From positions 186,001 through 250,000 of the forward strand of contig NZ_JWLI01000006.1 of assembly GCF_000813965.1 (NCBI RefSeq): a stretch of 64,000 bases of DNA, written 5' to 3'. The notes under the pieces are model-generated. The model ran no database searches. It was not told the origin of the DNA and was given only the letters and a program-made list of their open reading frames with translations. The position numbers and the translations under genes were made by a program. Positions 16,619 through 26,268 of the stretch are shown one piece after another. The DNA is from Leisingera sp. ANG-M7 (GTDB lineage Bacteria; Pseudomonadota; Alphaproteobacteria; Rhodobacterales; Rhodobacteraceae). Each line of letters begins with the position of its first letter. The first letter of the stretch is position 1.

Positions 16619-18082
16619 ATGTCCTTTACCCTCGCCATCGTGGGCCGTCCCAATGTGGGCAAGTCCACCCTGTTCAACCGCCTAGTGGGCAAGAAGCTGG
16701 CCCTGGTCGACGACCAGCCGGGCGTGACGCGTGACCTGCGCGAAGGCGCGGCACGGCTGGGTGATCTGCGCTTTACGGTGATTGACACTGCGGGTCTTGA
16801 AGATGCCACCGACAACTCGCTGGAAGGCCGCATGCGCCGCCTGACAGAGCGGGCGGTCGATATGGCCGACATCTGCCTGTTCATGATCGACGCCCGCACC
16901 GGCGTCACTCCGACGGATGAGATCTTTGCCGACATCCTGCGCCGCAAGTCCGCGCATGTGATCCTTGCCGCCAACAAGGCCGAGGGCAACGCTGCCGAGG
17001 CCGGCGTGCTGGAAGCCTACGGCCTTGGCCTGGGCGAGCCGCTGCGGCTGTCTGGCGAGCACGGCGAAGGGATGCCGGACCTTTATGGGATCTTGCAGCC
17101 GCTGGCCGAGAAATTTGAGGCAGCGGCCGAAGAACATGCGCCGGTCACCGACGTCGAGGTCTATGAAGAGATCGGCGAGGACGAGGAAGAAATCATCCCT
17201 GTCCCGACCGATGCCAAGCCCTTGCAGGTGGCCGTCGTGGGCCGCCCGAACGCCGGTAAATCCACCCTGATCAACAAGATCCTGGGCGAGGACCGTCTGC
17301 TGACCGGACCCGAGGCCGGGATCACCCGCGATGCGATCTCGCTCAGGATCAATTGGAAAGACACGCCGATGCGCGTGTTCGACACCGCCGGCATGCGCAA
17401 GAAGGCCAAGGTGCAGGAGAAGCTGGAGAAGCTCTCTGTCTCCGACGGCCTGCGCGCGGTGAAATTTGCAGAGGTCGTGGTGGTGCTGCTGGACGCCAGC
17501 ATCCCGTTTGAGCAGCAGGACCTGCGGATTGCCGATCTGGCCGAACGCGAAGGGCGTGCGGTTGTGGTGGCGGTCAACAAATGGGATGCCGAGGAGCACA
17601 AGCAGGAAAAGCTGCGCGATCTCAAGGAAGCCTTCGGCCGCCTGCTGCCGCAGTTGCGCGGCGCGCCGCTGGTGACGGTGTCGGCCAAGACCGGCAAGGG
17701 ACTGGACCGGCTGCATGAGGCGATCATGCGCGCCTATGGCACCTGGAACCGCCGGGTTCCGACTGCGGCGCTGAACCGATGGCTGGTTGGCATGCTGGAA
17801 CAGCACCCGCCGCCCGCGCCCCAGGGCAAGCGGATCAAACTGCGCTACATGACCCAGGCCAAGAGCCGCCCGCCGGGATTCGTGGTGATGTGCTCGCACC
17901 CCGACAAGCTGCCTGAAAGCTATACGCGATATCTGGTCAACGGGCTGCGCGAGGATTTCGACATGCCTGGCACGCCGATCCGCCTCTATATGCGCGGGCA
18001 GGGCGACAAGAACCCCTATAAAGGCAAGCGGGCAAAGAACGCAGGCGCGCTGGAAAAGCACCTGAAGAAGCGCGGCAGCTGA
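16619..18082 (+). CDS. der: Ribosome assembly GTPase Der (EngA)
   Basis: A 487-residue protein with two consecutive GTPase domains and a C-terminal KH-like domain. Domain 1 has GRPNVGKST near residue 9, DTAG and a NKAE where NKxD is usual. Domain 2 has GRPNAGKST near residue 209, [11 protein letters not shown] and NKWD. The C-terminal part ([19 protein letters not shown]) is the KH-like region that binds rRNA. Der is essential for 50S subunit maturation. An acidic linker ([10 protein letters not shown]) separates the G domains. It begins 71 bases after bamB and is closed by a GC-rich terminator. Confidence 0.97.
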   Translation: MSFTLAIVGRPNVGKSTLFNRLVGKKLALVDDQPGVTRDLREGAARLGDLRFTVIDTAGLEDATDNSLEGRMRRLTERAVDMADICLFMIDARTGVTPTDEIFADILRRKSAHVILAANKAEGNAAEAGVLEAYGLGLGEPLRLSGEHGEGMPDLYGILQPLAEKFEAAAEEHAPVTDVEVYEEIGEDEEEIIPVPTDAKPLQVAVVGRPNAGKSTLINKILGEDRLLTGPEAGITRDAISLRINWKDTPMRVFDTAGMRKKAKVQEKLEKLSVSDGLRAVKFAEVVVVLLDASIPFEQQDLRIADLAEREGRAVVVAVNKWDAEEHKQEKLRDLKEAFGRLLPQLRGAPLVTVSAKTGKGLDRLHEAIMRAYGTWNRRVPTAALNRWLVGMLEQHPPPAPQGKRIKLRYMTQAKSRPPGFVVMCSHPDKLPESYTRYLVNGLREDFDMPGTPIRLYMRGQGDKNPYKGKRAKNAGALEKHLKKRGS

Positions 18083-18137
18083 CCTCCGGCGGCGGATGCT
18101 CCCGCCCGGCCTCGCGGCATTTAGAGAATACCTTGGC

Positions 18138-18155
18138 CCGTTGGGCCCGGCGCCG
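18138..18155 (+). repeat. Partial copy of the 40247 palindrome arm
   Basis: CGTTGGGCCCGGC followed by one variable base and CCGC is shared with 40245-40262, 17 of 18 bases identical. Here the second arm is absent and the der terminator stem follows directly. Confidence 0.5.
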
Positions 18156-18174
18156 CCCCCTAGGGCGGCGTTTT
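18150..18174 (+). terminator. Terminator after der
   Basis: CGCCGCCC (18151-18158) pairs with GGGCGGCG (18163-18170) around a four-base loop, then TTTT. The bases just upstream (18138-18155) match the arm of the palindrome at 40247. Confidence 0.8.
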
Positions 18175-18399
18175 CGCGTTCTGCAACGGAGGTCTGTTGT
18201 ACCTTCGGCAGGCATCCGCCGTACTGCCTTGGCCGGCACCCGGCTGTTCCATCCAGAGTGGCGCGGTGATATCCCTAGGGTTGAGGCGCTTTGCCTCAGC
18301 CGGCTTGCCTTTGGCAAAGCTGGAATTATCTGAGGTTTATCTTGGGCGGGCTGCGCCCATTTCGCATGCCTGTCACATCGCGCATTTATGGAAGAATTC

Positions 18400-19353
18400 A
18401 TGGATCTGAGGGCACACACGCGCAAATACACCGAAAAGGATAACCGGCTGGCTTCGCTCAGTTACTTCGGGACGTTTGCGGTTTACTTCCTGTCGCTCTA
18501 TCTGGCCATCGCCTATGCAGACCGCTGGTATGTGATGCTGCCCGCTGGGGTGGTCTTTGCCTTTGCCGCGGTGCGCCTTTACGTGCTGCAGCACGACACC
18601 GGCCACCACTCGCTGTTCGAGACCCGTCTGCAGAACGAAATCGCGGGCCATGTGCTGTCGCCTTTCACCTTTGCGCCCTTCGAGGTGATGAAGCAGAACC
18701 ACAACCTGCATCATTCGAACATCGGCAATCTGGAGCACCGCGAGACTGGAGAGATCCACACCATGACGGTGCAGGAATGGAAGGCTGCCGGGTTCTGGGA
18801 GCGGCTGGGCTATCGTTTGTACCGCAATCCGTTTGTGTTGGTGCCGCTGGGATCTGCCTTCACCTATTTCATCCGTTACCGCTGGCCCAAGAACACGGTG
18901 CGGTTTGGAGCTGCCGGGGTAATCCTGCACAATGTGGTGATCATTGCCATGCTGGGGCTGCTTTACCGGGCGGCAGGCATGACCGGAATCTGGATCTGGC
19001 TGGTGTTTTCCTTCCTTGGAGGCATGATCGGCGTGTTCCTGGTTTACCTTCAGCACAATTTCGAGGACACCTATTGGGACCGCCGCCCGGATCTGAACCC
19101 GCAGGTGGCTGCACTGCAAGGGTCATCTTGCCTCGATTTCGGCTGGTTCTTCGACATGGCAGTGGCCAATATTACCCTGCACGATATCCACCACTACAAC
19201 GCGCGTATTCCGTCCTACCGGCTGCGCCAGTGCCATTACAGCCTGCCGCCGGAGCTTGGGCTGCGGCGGATCAAGCTTCCCGAAGCGCTGCGCGCGCTGA
19301 CGCTAAAGCTTTGGGATGAAGAGAAGAAATGTCTGGTGCCCTTTCCGGGGTGA
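18400..19353 (+). CDS. Membrane fatty acid desaturase
   Basis: I place the start at 18400, five bases after GGAAG; an ATG at 18388 lacks a ribosome site. The 317-residue product has the three histidine boxes of di-iron desaturases: HDTGHH at 65-70, HNLHH at 101-105 and HDIHH at 261-265. Four or more hydrophobic segments surround them (about 21-62, 146-160, 171-215). This pattern fits acyl-lipid or carotenoid-type desaturases and hydroxylases that insert a double bond into membrane acyl chains using ferredoxin or cytochrome electrons. Regiospecificity cannot be read. The gene stands alone between a terminator and a small unrelated gene. Confidence 0.85.
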   Translation: MDLRAHTRKYTEKDNRLASLSYFGTFAVYFLSLYLAIAYADRWYVMLPAGVVFAFAAVRLYVLQHDTGHHSLFETRLQNEIAGHVLSPFTFAPFEVMKQNHNLHHSNIGNLEHRETGEIHTMTVQEWKAAGFWERLGYRLYRNPFVLVPLGSAFTYFIRYRWPKNTVRFGAAGVILHNVVIIAMLGLLYRAAGMTGIWIWLVFSFLGGMIGVFLVYLQHNFEDTYWDRRPDLNPQVAALQGSSCLDFGWFFDMAVANITLHDIHHYNARIPSYRLRQCHYSLPPELGLRRIKLPEALRALTLKLWDEEKKCLVPFPG

Positions 19354-19393
19354 ATAAATTTTGCAATGATTGACTGACAAAGGGCTGAATTGG

Positions 19394-19879
19394 ATGGGGG
19401 CAGACAGCAGTATGACGGCAATTTCGGAATTGAAAGGGGTCGGGCCGGCACTGGCCCGGGTTCTCCAAGAGAACGGTGTGCAATCGGTTGAGGCGCTGGC
19501 CGGGATGGAGGAGCAGCAGCTGCGAAGCATCCCGGGGATCGGTGCCAGCCGGGCTGGCCTGCTGCAGGATGCCGCCCGGGCGCACAACGGATCCGCAGAG
19601 GCGGATGGGGAAGATCTGAGTGCGCGGCTGGCCGCTGCGGAAACTGCGCTTCAAGCGGCTGAGGAGAAGGCCGCCAAAGCCCAGGCCAAGGCAAAGAAGG
19701 CCAAACGTCAAGCGGCGCAATTGATGGAGGAATTTGCCGAGGCCAAGGAAAAGGCCAAGAAGAAGGCCAAGAAAGTGAAGGCCAAGGCGAAAAAAGCCAT
19801 CGAGAAGGAAAAGGCAAAAGCCAAGGCCATTCTGGAAGGCAACGGCGCTGAGAAGAAAAAGAAGAAGTCGAAGAAATAG
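19394..19879 (+). CDS. Helix-hairpin-helix protein with Lys/Ala-rich tail
   Basis: About 161 residues. Residues from near 8 to 60 form paired helix-hairpin-helix motifs (LKGVGPALARVLQENGV and LRSIPGIGASRAGLLQDAA), the type used for sequence-independent DNA binding. The rest is a long predicted coiled coil followed by a Lys/Ala repeat (AKAKAKKAKR, KKAKKVKAKAKKA) ending KKKKKKSKK, comparable to histone H1-like tails. The start is uncertain: ATG at 19394 has AAGGG nine bases upstream, ATG at 19412 begins right at the domain, and a TTG at 19370 is possible. Likely nucleoid-associated; this is inference from composition. Confidence 0.7.
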   Translation: MGADSSMTAISELKGVGPALARVLQENGVQSVEALAGMEEQQLRSIPGIGASRAGLLQDAARAHNGSAEADGEDLSARLAAAETALQAAEEKAAKAQAKAKKAKRQAAQLMEEFAEAKEKAKKKAKKVKAKAKKAIEKEKAKAKAILEGNGAEKKKKKSKK

Positions 19880-19901
19880 CTTCAAGCCATTGCTTCAAAA
19901 G

Positions 19902-19932
19902 AAAACCGGCGCCAAGGGCGCCGGTTTCTGTT
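19902..19932. terminator. Bidirectional terminator
   Basis: AAACCGGCGCC (19903-19913) pairs with GGCGCCGGTTT (19917-19927) around a three-base loop. It lies between convergent genes ending at 19879 and 19951 and can serve both. Confidence 0.85.
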
Positions 19933-19950
19933 TCTGCTGTGGGCCTTGGA

Positions 19951-21243
19951 TCAGACCAGTTCACTCTCGGCGGTCAGAGTCAGCTTGCCGCCCAGGTAAG
20001 GGGCAAGCACCTCGGGCAGCTTAACCGAGCCATCCGCCTGCTGGCCGTTTTCCAGCACCGCAATCAGACAGCGTCCGACGGCCAGGCCGGAGCCGTTCAG
20101 CGTGTGGACGAACTGCGGCTTGCCGCCGTCAGCTGGCTTGAAACGCGCGTTCATCCGGCGGGCCTGGAAATCGCCGCAGACCGAGACCGAGGAGATCTCG
20201 CGGTAGGTCTTCTGGCCAGGCACCCAGACCTCGATGTCATGGGTCTTGCGGGCGCCAAAACCCATGTCGCCGGTGCACAGAACGATGGTGCGGTAGGGCA
20301 GGCCCAGACGCTCCAGGATGTCCTCGGCGCAGCGGGTCATGCGCTCATGCTCCTCGACGCTCTTGTCCGGATGGGTGACCGAGACCATCTCGACCTTCTC
20401 GAATTGGTGCTGGCGCAGCATGCCGGCAGTGTCCTTGCCGGCGCTGCCGGCCTCAGACCGGAAGCACTGTGTGTGCGCCACATAGCGGCGCGGCAGGTAG
20501 CCTTCCTCGACCGTCAGGCCGTTGACGATGTTGGTCAGCGTCACCTCAGCGGTCGGAACCAGCCACCAGCCGTTGGTGGTCTTGTAGCTGTCCTCGCCGA
20601 ACTTGGGCAGCTGGCCGGTGCCATACATCATCTCTTCGCGCACCAGAACCGGGGTCCAGGTTTCCGTCAGACCGTTCTCGTCCACATGGGTGTTGATCAT
20701 GAACTGCGCCAGCGCCCGGTGGATGCGGGCCACCGCGCCGGACAGCACCACGAAACGGCTGCCGGACAGCTTAGCCGCAACCTCAAAATCCATACCCGGC
20801 TTCACGCCTTCGATTTCGAAATGCTCCTTGGCCTCGAACTCCAGCGCCTTCGGCTCGCCCCAGCGGCGGATTTCGACGTTGTCGTCTTCATCCGCTCCGT
20901 CCGGCACATCGTCGAATGCCAGGTTCGGGATAGTCATCAGCATGTCGTTAAGCTGCTGATCCAGTGCTTTGGCCTCGGTGTTCATCGCGGCCACTTCGGC
21001 CTTCTTTTCGGCCACCAGCGCGCGCAGGCGCTCAAACTCGGCCTCATCGCCCCGGCCCTTGGCGGCGCCAACTTCCTTGGAAGCCTTGTTCTGCTCTGCC
21101 TGTGCGGTCTCTGCGGCCAGGATCTTGGCGCGGCGTGCCTCATCCAGTGCCAGGATCTCGGATGACACGCCCGCATCCCCGCGCCGCGCCACAGCGGCGT
21201 CGAATGCGGCAGGGTTTTCGCGGATAGCGCGGATGTCATGCAT
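19951..21243 (-). CDS. serS: Seryl-tRNA synthetase
   Basis: Charges tRNA-Ser and tRNA-Sec-type acceptors with serine in the cytoplasm. The 430-residue length is normal. The N-terminal coiled-coil arm that contacts the tRNA variable loop is visible at about 25-100 (Ala, Glu and Lys rich). Class II motifs follow: motif 2 as [26 protein letters not shown], preceded by PTAEV, and motif 3 as [16 protein letters not shown]. It starts [22 protein letters not shown], a typical alphaproteobacterial SerRS start. Single gene bounded by terminators on both sides. Confidence 0.97.
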   Translation of the reverse strand: MHDIRAIRENPAAFDAAVARRGDAGVSSEILALDEARRAKILAAETAQAEQNKASKEVGAAKGRGDEAEFERLRALVAEKKAEVAAMNTEAKALDQQLNDMLMTIPNLAFDDVPDGADEDDNVEIRRWGEPKALEFEAKEHFEIEGVKPGMDFEVAAKLSGSRFVVLSGAVARIHRALAQFMINTHVDENGLTETWTPVLVREEMMYGTGQLPKFGEDSYKTTNGWWLVPTAEVTLTNIVNGLTVEEGYLPRRYVAHTQCFRSEAGSAGKDTAGMLRQHQFEKVEMVSVTHPDKSVEEHERMTRCAEDILERLGLPYRTIVLCTGDMGFGARKTHDIEVWVPGQKTYREISSVSVCGDFQARRMNARFKPADGGKPQFVHTLNGSGLAVGRCLIAVLENGQQADGSVKLPEVLAPYLGGKLTLTAESELV

Positions 21244-21353
21244 GAGAGTCTCTCCTAGCGTTGAATGGTGTTTGAATCAGTAGGCCCATCCTATGACGCA
21301 AGGGTGAACAAAGGGGAAGGGGGCGGGCACCTAAGCGCTGACAGCGTGAAAAG

Positions 21354-21386
21354 AAAAAGGCCGGGTGTTGCGCCCGGCCTTTTTTG
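21354..21386. terminator. Terminator of the SET-domain gene (bidirectional form)
   Basis: GGCCGGG (21359-21365) pairs with CCCGGCC (21373-21379), extended by A/T pairs, with T-runs on both strands. On the minus strand it lies directly after the SET-domain gene stop. Confidence 0.88.
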
Positions 21387-21388
21387 GA

Positions 21389-21805
21389 TCATTCTGCGGC
21401 CATTGCCATCATGTGCACCTGATGCCGTGGCGGCTGCATGTGGATCTCGCCGGTCAGGAAGTCGGCATAGTCAAAGGTGAGTTCCGTGCCGGCCGGGATA
21501 GTGGCTAGCGCCCGGCCCCAGACCCCGTCGGAAAAGTCGAGGTTCGGGTACATGGAGTGGTTCAGAAACCGTCCTTCGTCGCATTGCAGGATCAGGTAGC
21601 CCGGGCGGCAGGGATCCGGGAAACTGTAGCGCTCGAGAAACTCCTTCACGTGGGGTTCGACATTGTCCAGCTTGCTCTCCGGAAAGGTGGTGTCGAGCAT
21701 TCTGTCATATCGCCAGACAATGTCGCCCTTGGTGATGTTGTCGTGGCAAAAGACGCCCAGCCCTTCGATGGCGGACGGGGCGAGATAGCAGCGCACCATC
21801 ATCAT
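21389..21805 (-). CDS. SET-domain protein
   Basis: The start at 21805 has AAGGA eight bases upstream and gives 138 residues; the frame is open further upstream without support. SET landmarks are present: SAIEGLGVFCHDNITKGDIV at the N-terminus, NHSMYPN at 82-88 and ELTFDYADF at 108-116. These motifs form the S-adenosylmethionine and lysine-binding pseudoknot of protein lysine methyltransferases. The protein is a minimal SET domain with no added domain. Bacterial SET proteins of this size are common in Rhodobacterales; target unknown. Monocistronic. Confidence 0.82.
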   Translation of the reverse strand: MMMVRCYLAPSAIEGLGVFCHDNITKGDIVWRYDRMLDTTFPESKLDNVEPHVKEFLERYSFPDPCRPGYLILQCDEGRFLNHSMYPNLDFSDGVWGRALATIPAGTELTFDYADFLTGEIHMQPPRHQVHMMAMAAE

Positions 21806-22117
21806 GCGCCTGTTCCTTCTTTCAGGAATGGCCGGGCCGCCATCCGGACCGGAAAGAGGGGGCAAAGGCCCCGCGCCTGGCGGCTTGCGCAACGGAAAGC
21901 AAAGCGCCGAATCGCGCTGATTTGCAATCAAAATCTATACAGCGCGAGGGCGCGGTTGTTCTTTCTTCTGCCGGCTGCAGCAAGGCAGGGTGCCACGGTG
22001 TGCAATCCGCTCCACCATGGCCTCAGCGTTCCCTTGCAAACCCCCGGTCCAGCGCATAGGTTCCGCTGCAAATTTCCGGCGCTGAACCCAGCGCCGCTTT
22101 GACAGAAGGAATATCCC
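21806..22117. other. Divergent intergenic region, SET gene and yajC
   Basis: About 310 bases between two divergent starts. It must hold both promoters. I see no tRNA, repeat or convincing small gene; the region around 21930-21960 is comparatively AT-rich. Confidence 0.5.
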
Positions 22118-22402
22118 ATGGACGCTGGCGCAATCGGCCAATTTCTCCCGCTTATCCTGATCTTCGCGATCATGTACTTCCTGCTGATCCGCCCGCAGCA
22201 GAAGAAGATGAAACAGCATCAGGCGATGGTGGACGGCCTGCGCCGCGGTGACCAGGTGGTGACCCAGGGCGGTGTGATCGGCAAGGTAGCCAAGGTCAAG
22301 GAAGACGGCGAGATCGAGGTCGAGATCGCGGATGGCGTCAAGGTGCGCGTGGTCAAGGCGACCATTGCCCAGGTTCTGAACAAGACCGAGCCGGCAGCGT
22401 AA
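22118..22402 (+). CDS. yajC: Sec translocon accessory protein YajC
   Basis: A 94-residue protein with one N-terminal transmembrane helix (FLPLILIFAIMYFLLIRPQQKKMK), a basic cytoplasmic stretch and the conserved GLRRGDQVVTQGGVIGKVAKV. YajC associates with SecD and SecF in the inner membrane. It begins the transcription unit, with secD starting 33 bases after its stop. Confidence 0.97.
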   Translation: MDAGAIGQFLPLILIFAIMYFLLIRPQQKKMKQHQAMVDGLRRGDQVVTQGGVIGKVAKVKEDGEIEVEIADGVKVRVVKATIAQVLNKTEPAA

Positions 22403-22435
22403 GCGCCCTGAACAACCATCTGAAAAGGCAGGGCA

Positions 22436-24097
22436 ATGCTGCAAATTGATCTCTGGAAGAGGGTGCTGATCTGGCTGGTATGCGCAGCTGGTATCATGCT
22501 TGCCCTGCCAAACGGATTTTACACCCGCGTCGAACAGGCCAACGATGCGGCGGCGGATATCATCGCCAGGGGTGAAACGCCGGAACGGCTGGAAACCGCA
22601 GGCCAGTGGCCGTCATTCCTGCCTTCGGGCTTGGTGAACCTTGGCCTCGACCTGCGGGGCGGCGCGCATCTCTTGGCTGAGGTGCAGGTCGAAGACGTCT
22701 ATGAAGCGCGGATGGATGCGCTGTGGCCGGAGGTGCGTGACGCGCTGCGGCCCGAGCGCTCCACTGTCGGCACCTTCCGCCGTCAGCCGGGCCCTGCAGA
22801 CCAGATTCGCCTAAAGCTCTCCAAGCCGGACGGCATGTCCCGCGCGCTGGAAGTGGTGCGCGGCCTGGCCAGCCCGGTGACCAGCCTGACCGGTGCAGGC
22901 GCCACCGACATTGAGGTTTCTGCCGACGGCGACATCCTGGTGGTGCAACTGAGCGAAGCTGAAAAGCTTGCCTCCGACGACCGCACGGTGCGCCAATCGC
23001 TGGAAATCGTGCGCCGCCGCATCGACGAGGTCGGCACACGCGAGCCGACCATCCAGCGCCAGGGGGCTGACCGCATCCTGATCCAGGTGCCGGGCATCGG
23101 TTCCGCATCGGAGCTGAAAGCGATCATCGGCACCACCGCGCAGCTGACCTTCAACCCGGTTTCGGGCCGCGGCAGCGACGCGGATGCAGCACCGGGTATC
23201 GGCCAAAAGATTGTGCCGTCATTGGATGAAGAGGGCTTCTACTACACCATCGAGGCCGCCGCGGTTGTCACCGGCGAAGACCTGGTGGATGCGCAGCCGT
23301 CGTTCGACCAGAACGGCCGCCCTGCGGTGACCTTCCGCTTCAATACTTCCGGTGCCCGCCGGTTTGGTGACTATACCGCTGAGAATATTGGCGAACCTTT
23401 CGCTATCGTGCTGGATGACGAGGTGGTCTCCGCCCCGGTGATCCAGTCGCATATTCCGGGCGGTTCCGGCATCATCACCGGCAACTTTACCGTTGAAGAA
23501 AGCACCAATCTGGCTGTGCTGCTGCGCGCAGGTGCGCTGCCTGCCGGGCTGGAGTTCCTGGAAGAGCGCACCATCGGTCCGGAACTGGGCCAGGACAGCA
23601 TTGATGCGGGCAAGATCGCGACCGTCGTGGCCTTTGTCGCGGTGCTGGTGTTCATGGGGCTCAGCTATGGCCTGTTTGGCCTGTTTGCCAATGTGGCGCT
23701 GATCCTGAATATCGCGCTGATCTTCGGCATGCTCAGCCTGATCGGTGGCACCCTGACGCTGCCGGGCATCGCAGGTATCGTGCTGACGGTTGGTATGGCC
23801 GTTGACGCCAACGTGCTGATTTTCGAGCGTATCCGCGAGGAGCTGAAGGCGGGGCGCGGTCCGGCCAAGGCCATCGACGAAGGCTACTCCAAGGCGCTCA
23901 GCGCCATTCTCGACGCCAACATCACCACCTTCATCACTGCGGTGATCCTGTTCGCCATGGGCTCCGGCCCGGTGCGCGGCTTTGCGATCACCCTTGGCTT
24001 GGGCATCCTGACCTCGGTGTTCACCGCGATCTTTGTGACCCGCCTGATGATCGTCATGTGGTTTGAACGGCGCCGTCCGAAAACGATTGAGGTGTGA
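22436..24097 (+). CDS. secD: Protein translocase subunit SecD
   Basis: A 553-residue RND-related membrane protein that, with SecF, uses the proton gradient to pull proteins out of SecYEG. It has TM1 near the N-terminus (VLIWLVCAAGIMLALPNGF), the large periplasmic P1 domain with LGLDLRGGAHLLAEV and VRRRIDEVGTREPTIQRQGADRILIQVPG, and five C-terminal helices with GMAVDANVLIFERIREELKAGR. The Asp in GMAVDAN is the proton-carrying residue. It overlaps nothing; secF follows after one base. Confidence 0.97.
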   Translation: MLQIDLWKRVLIWLVCAAGIMLALPNGFYTRVEQANDAAADIIARGETPERLETAGQWPSFLPSGLVNLGLDLRGGAHLLAEVQVEDVYEARMDALWPEVRDALRPERSTVGTFRRQPGPADQIRLKLSKPDGMSRALEVVRGLASPVTSLTGAGATDIEVSADGDILVVQLSEAEKLASDDRTVRQSLEIVRRRIDEVGTREPTIQRQGADRILIQVPGIGSASELKAIIGTTAQLTFNPVSGRGSDADAAPGIGQKIVPSLDEEGFYYTIEAAAVVTGEDLVDAQPSFDQNGRPAVTFRFNTSGARRFGDYTAENIGEPFAIVLDDEVVSAPVIQSHIPGGSGIITGNFTVEESTNLAVLLRAGALPAGLEFLEERTIGPELGQDSIDAGKIATVVAFVAVLVFMGLSYGLFGLFANVALILNIALIFGMLSLIGGTLTLPGIAGIVLTVGMAVDANVLIFERIREELKAGRGPAKAIDEGYSKALSAILDANITTFITAVILFAMGSGPVRGFAITLGLGILTSVFTAIFVTRLMIVMWFERRRPKTIEV

Positions 24098-24098
24098 T

Positions 24099-25067
24099 AT
24101 GCGGCTGAGACTTGTTCCCCAGGAAACCTCATTCGATTTCTTCAAACGCGCCAAGCTCTGGCTGGGCATTTCGGCGCTGATGATGGTGGTGGGCTTTGCC
24201 TCCTTCCTGTTTCAGGGGCTGAACTTCGGCATCGACTTCCGCGGCGGCACCACCATCCGAACAGAGGCGTCCGAAACTGTAGATGTGGGTGCCTACCGCG
24301 ATGCGCTGGCCGTGCACGGTCTGGGTGATGTGTCGATCACCGAGGTGTTCGATCCGGCTTTTGAGGAAGACCAGCACGTCGCCATGATCCGCATTCAGGC
24401 ACAGGAAGACGGCGAGGCGATCTCCGGTGAGATGATTGAAACGCTGAAGGCCTCGCTGGACGCGGTCACGCCGGGCATCAAATTCGTGTCCGTCGAATCC
24501 GTTGGCCCCAAGGTCTCAGGCGAACTGATCACCACTGCGATTATTGCGGTCGCCTTGGCGATTGCCGCGGTGCTGGTCTACATCTGGCTGCGGTTTGAGT
24601 GGCAGTTCGCCCTCGGCGCGGTGGCAGCGCTGGTGCATGACGTGGTGCTGACCATCGGCGTGTTCTCGGAGCTGCAGATCAAGTTTGACCTGGCGATCAT
24701 TGCGGCGCTGCTGACCATCGTCGGCTACTCGCTGAACGATACCGTGGTTGTGTTCGACCGGGTGCGTGAAAACCTGCGCCGCTACAAGAAGAAAGACCTG
24801 GCCGAGGTTCTGAACATCTCGATCAACGAAACGCTGAGCCGGACCATGATGACCTCCGTCACCACGCTTCTGGCGCTGATCTCGCTTTATGTGCTGGGCG
24901 GCGACGTGATCCGCGGCTTCGTTTTTGCGATGATTTGGGGCGTTATTGTAGGGACCTACTCGTCGGTCTTCGTCGCCTCCACCATCCTCTTGAAGCTGGG
25001 GGTGAAGCGCGACTGGTCGAAGCAGGCAAACACCACCGGCAACCAGTTCGGAAACATCGATGCCTGA
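24099..25067 (+). CDS. secF: Protein translocase subunit SecF
   Basis: A 322-residue partner of SecD. The start at 24099 is one base after the secD stop, so the two are translationally coupled. Key segments are FGIDFRGGT near 45, VGPKVSGELITTAIIAVALAIAAVLVYIWLRFEWQF, the TM4 motif GYSLNDTVVVFDRVRENLRR and NISINETLSRTMMTSVTTLLAL. Six transmembrane helices are expected. The last eight bases overlap the next gene. Confidence 0.97.
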   Translation: MRLRLVPQETSFDFFKRAKLWLGISALMMVVGFASFLFQGLNFGIDFRGGTTIRTEASETVDVGAYRDALAVHGLGDVSITEVFDPAFEEDQHVAMIRIQAQEDGEAISGEMIETLKASLDAVTPGIKFVSVESVGPKVSGELITTAIIAVALAIAAVLVYIWLRFEWQFALGAVAALVHDVVLTIGVFSELQIKFDLAIIAALLTIVGYSLNDTVVVFDRVRENLRRYKKKDLAEVLNISINETLSRTMMTSVTTLLALISLYVLGGDVIRGFVFAMIWGVIVGTYSSVFVASTILLKLGVKRDWSKQANTTGNQFGNIDA

Positions 25068-25812
25068 GGCGTTTCAGGCAGCCCTGCAGACGCCGGGGCT
25101 GTTCTGGCTGCTGATAACCATTGGAGCCGCGGGTCTTGTCCGCGGCTTCACTGGTTTTGGCACCGCGATGATCTTTGTGCCGGTAGGCGCCCAGTTCCTG
25201 CCGTCGGCGGATGTGGTGTTCCTGATGGTGCTGATGGGGGTGTTTTCCACCATCACCCTGTTCCCGCAGGCCTGGAGCAAGGCCGACAGGGCAGAGGTTG
25301 GCGCCTTGTCCATGGCCGCTGCAGTCACCGTGCCGGCGGGTTTGTGGCTGATGTCGCAGATGGACCCGCTGACCCTGCGCTGGGTGGCTGCCGGGGTGAT
25401 CGGCGTGACCTTGGCCGCGGTGGTTTCCGGCTGGCGCTGGCAGGGCAAACTTGGCTGGCCGGGGCGGTTTGCCATTGGTGGCGCGGCTGGTGTGGTTGGC
25501 GGTATGACCGGCCTCACGGGACCGGTGATCATCGTTTTCTACCTTGCCAACGTGCGTGACGTGGCGCGGGTGCGGGCCAACACCATCGTATTCCTGGCGG
25601 CGTTGGATGTGGTGATCGCCGCCAACCTGATCTTCGGCGGCATGGCCAGCCTTAAGGCGGTGATCCTCGCCTGTCTTCTGGGCATCCCCTACATAATCAC
25701 CACGCTCACCGGCAAGGCGCTGTTTGATCCCAAGCTCGAGAAGGTCTACCGCTTTGCTTCCTATTCCGTGATTGCGCTGGCCGTGCTATCCAGCCTCCCG
25801 GTATTTGACTGA
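25060..25812 (+). CDS. TauE/SafE-family anion permease
   Basis: A 250-residue membrane protein with about eight helices and the family signature near the N-terminus (GLVRGFTGFGTAMIFVPVGAQFL) and in the second half (GGAAGVVGGMTGLTGPVIIVFYLAN). Members export or import sulfite, sulfoacetate, taurine-derived or other small anions; the substrate cannot be deduced here. Its start overlaps secF by eight bases, so it belongs to the secDF operon although the functional link is not obvious. Confidence 0.88.
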   Translation: MPEAFQAALQTPGLFWLLITIGAAGLVRGFTGFGTAMIFVPVGAQFLPSADVVFLMVLMGVFSTITLFPQAWSKADRAEVGALSMAAAVTVPAGLWLMSQMDPLTLRWVAAGVIGVTLAAVVSGWRWQGKLGWPGRFAIGGAAGVVGGMTGLTGPVIIVFYLANVRDVARVRANTIVFLAALDVVIAANLIFGGMASLKAVILACLLGIPYIITTLTGKALFDPKLEKVYRFASYSVIALAVLSSLPVFD

Positions 25813-25823
25813 AAGGACCGCCC

Positions 25824-26177
25824 ATGCGCCTGAACGAAGTGAGCTATTCCGATGCGCAGCCCGTCGACGGCTATGGCGAGGGGTTCTTCCGCATCGGCGG
25901 CCAGGTGCATCAGGGCGGCGTGCTAACGTCAGCTGCGGGCACCTCGTCTTGGGGCGGCATGGCCGACGCCGCACCGCTGCTGGCGCTGGCCGGAGAGATA
26001 GATGTGCTGTTCATCGGCACCGGGCCTGAGATCGCCCATATCCCCGCGGAGCTGCGCAAAGAGCTGGAGGACGCGGGGCTGGGCGTCGAGGCGATGAATT
26101 CGCCCGCCGCTTGCCGCACTTACAATGTGCTGTTGTCCGAGGGGCGCAGGATTGCTTTGGCCGCTTTGCCGGTCTGA
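25824..26177 (+). CDS. Mth938-domain protein (NDUFAF3/AAMDC-like)
   Basis: A 117-residue single-domain protein: FFRIGGQVHQGGVLT near the N-terminus, the central strand IDVLFIGTG and the C-terminal MNSPAACRTYNVLLSEGRRIALAALP. The family includes human NDUFAF3, a complex I assembly factor, and its clustering with secD/secF in alphaproteobacteria is a known feature, reproduced here. Biochemical activity is not established. It starts 12 bases after the TauE/SafE gene and precedes the ccm genes. Confidence 0.85.
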   Translation: MRLNEVSYSDAQPVDGYGEGFFRIGGQVHQGGVLTSAAGTSSWGGMADAAPLLALAGEIDVLFIGTGPEIAHIPAELRKELEDAGLGVEAMNSPAACRTYNVLLSEGRRIALAALPV

Positions 26178-26268
26178 AGATGAATTTCTGATGTATTTGA
26201 CCTGCCGCAAAGCGGGCATCTGCTGAATGGTCTTTTCATGCGCCGGAGCAATGGGATAAGCGAACCTC

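Larger units (their letters stand above)
18083..18399. other. Intergenic region between der and the desaturase
   Basis: Apart from the der terminator I see no gene here. Short open frames at 18133-18333 and 18197-18409 have no ribosome site and no convincing codon pattern. The promoter of the desaturase should lie in the last 200 bases, but no clear -35/-10 pair stands out. Confidence 0.6.

Noticed and set aside
18133-18409. Short frames between der and the desaturase
   Set aside because: They span the der terminator, lack ribosome sites and overlap each other.
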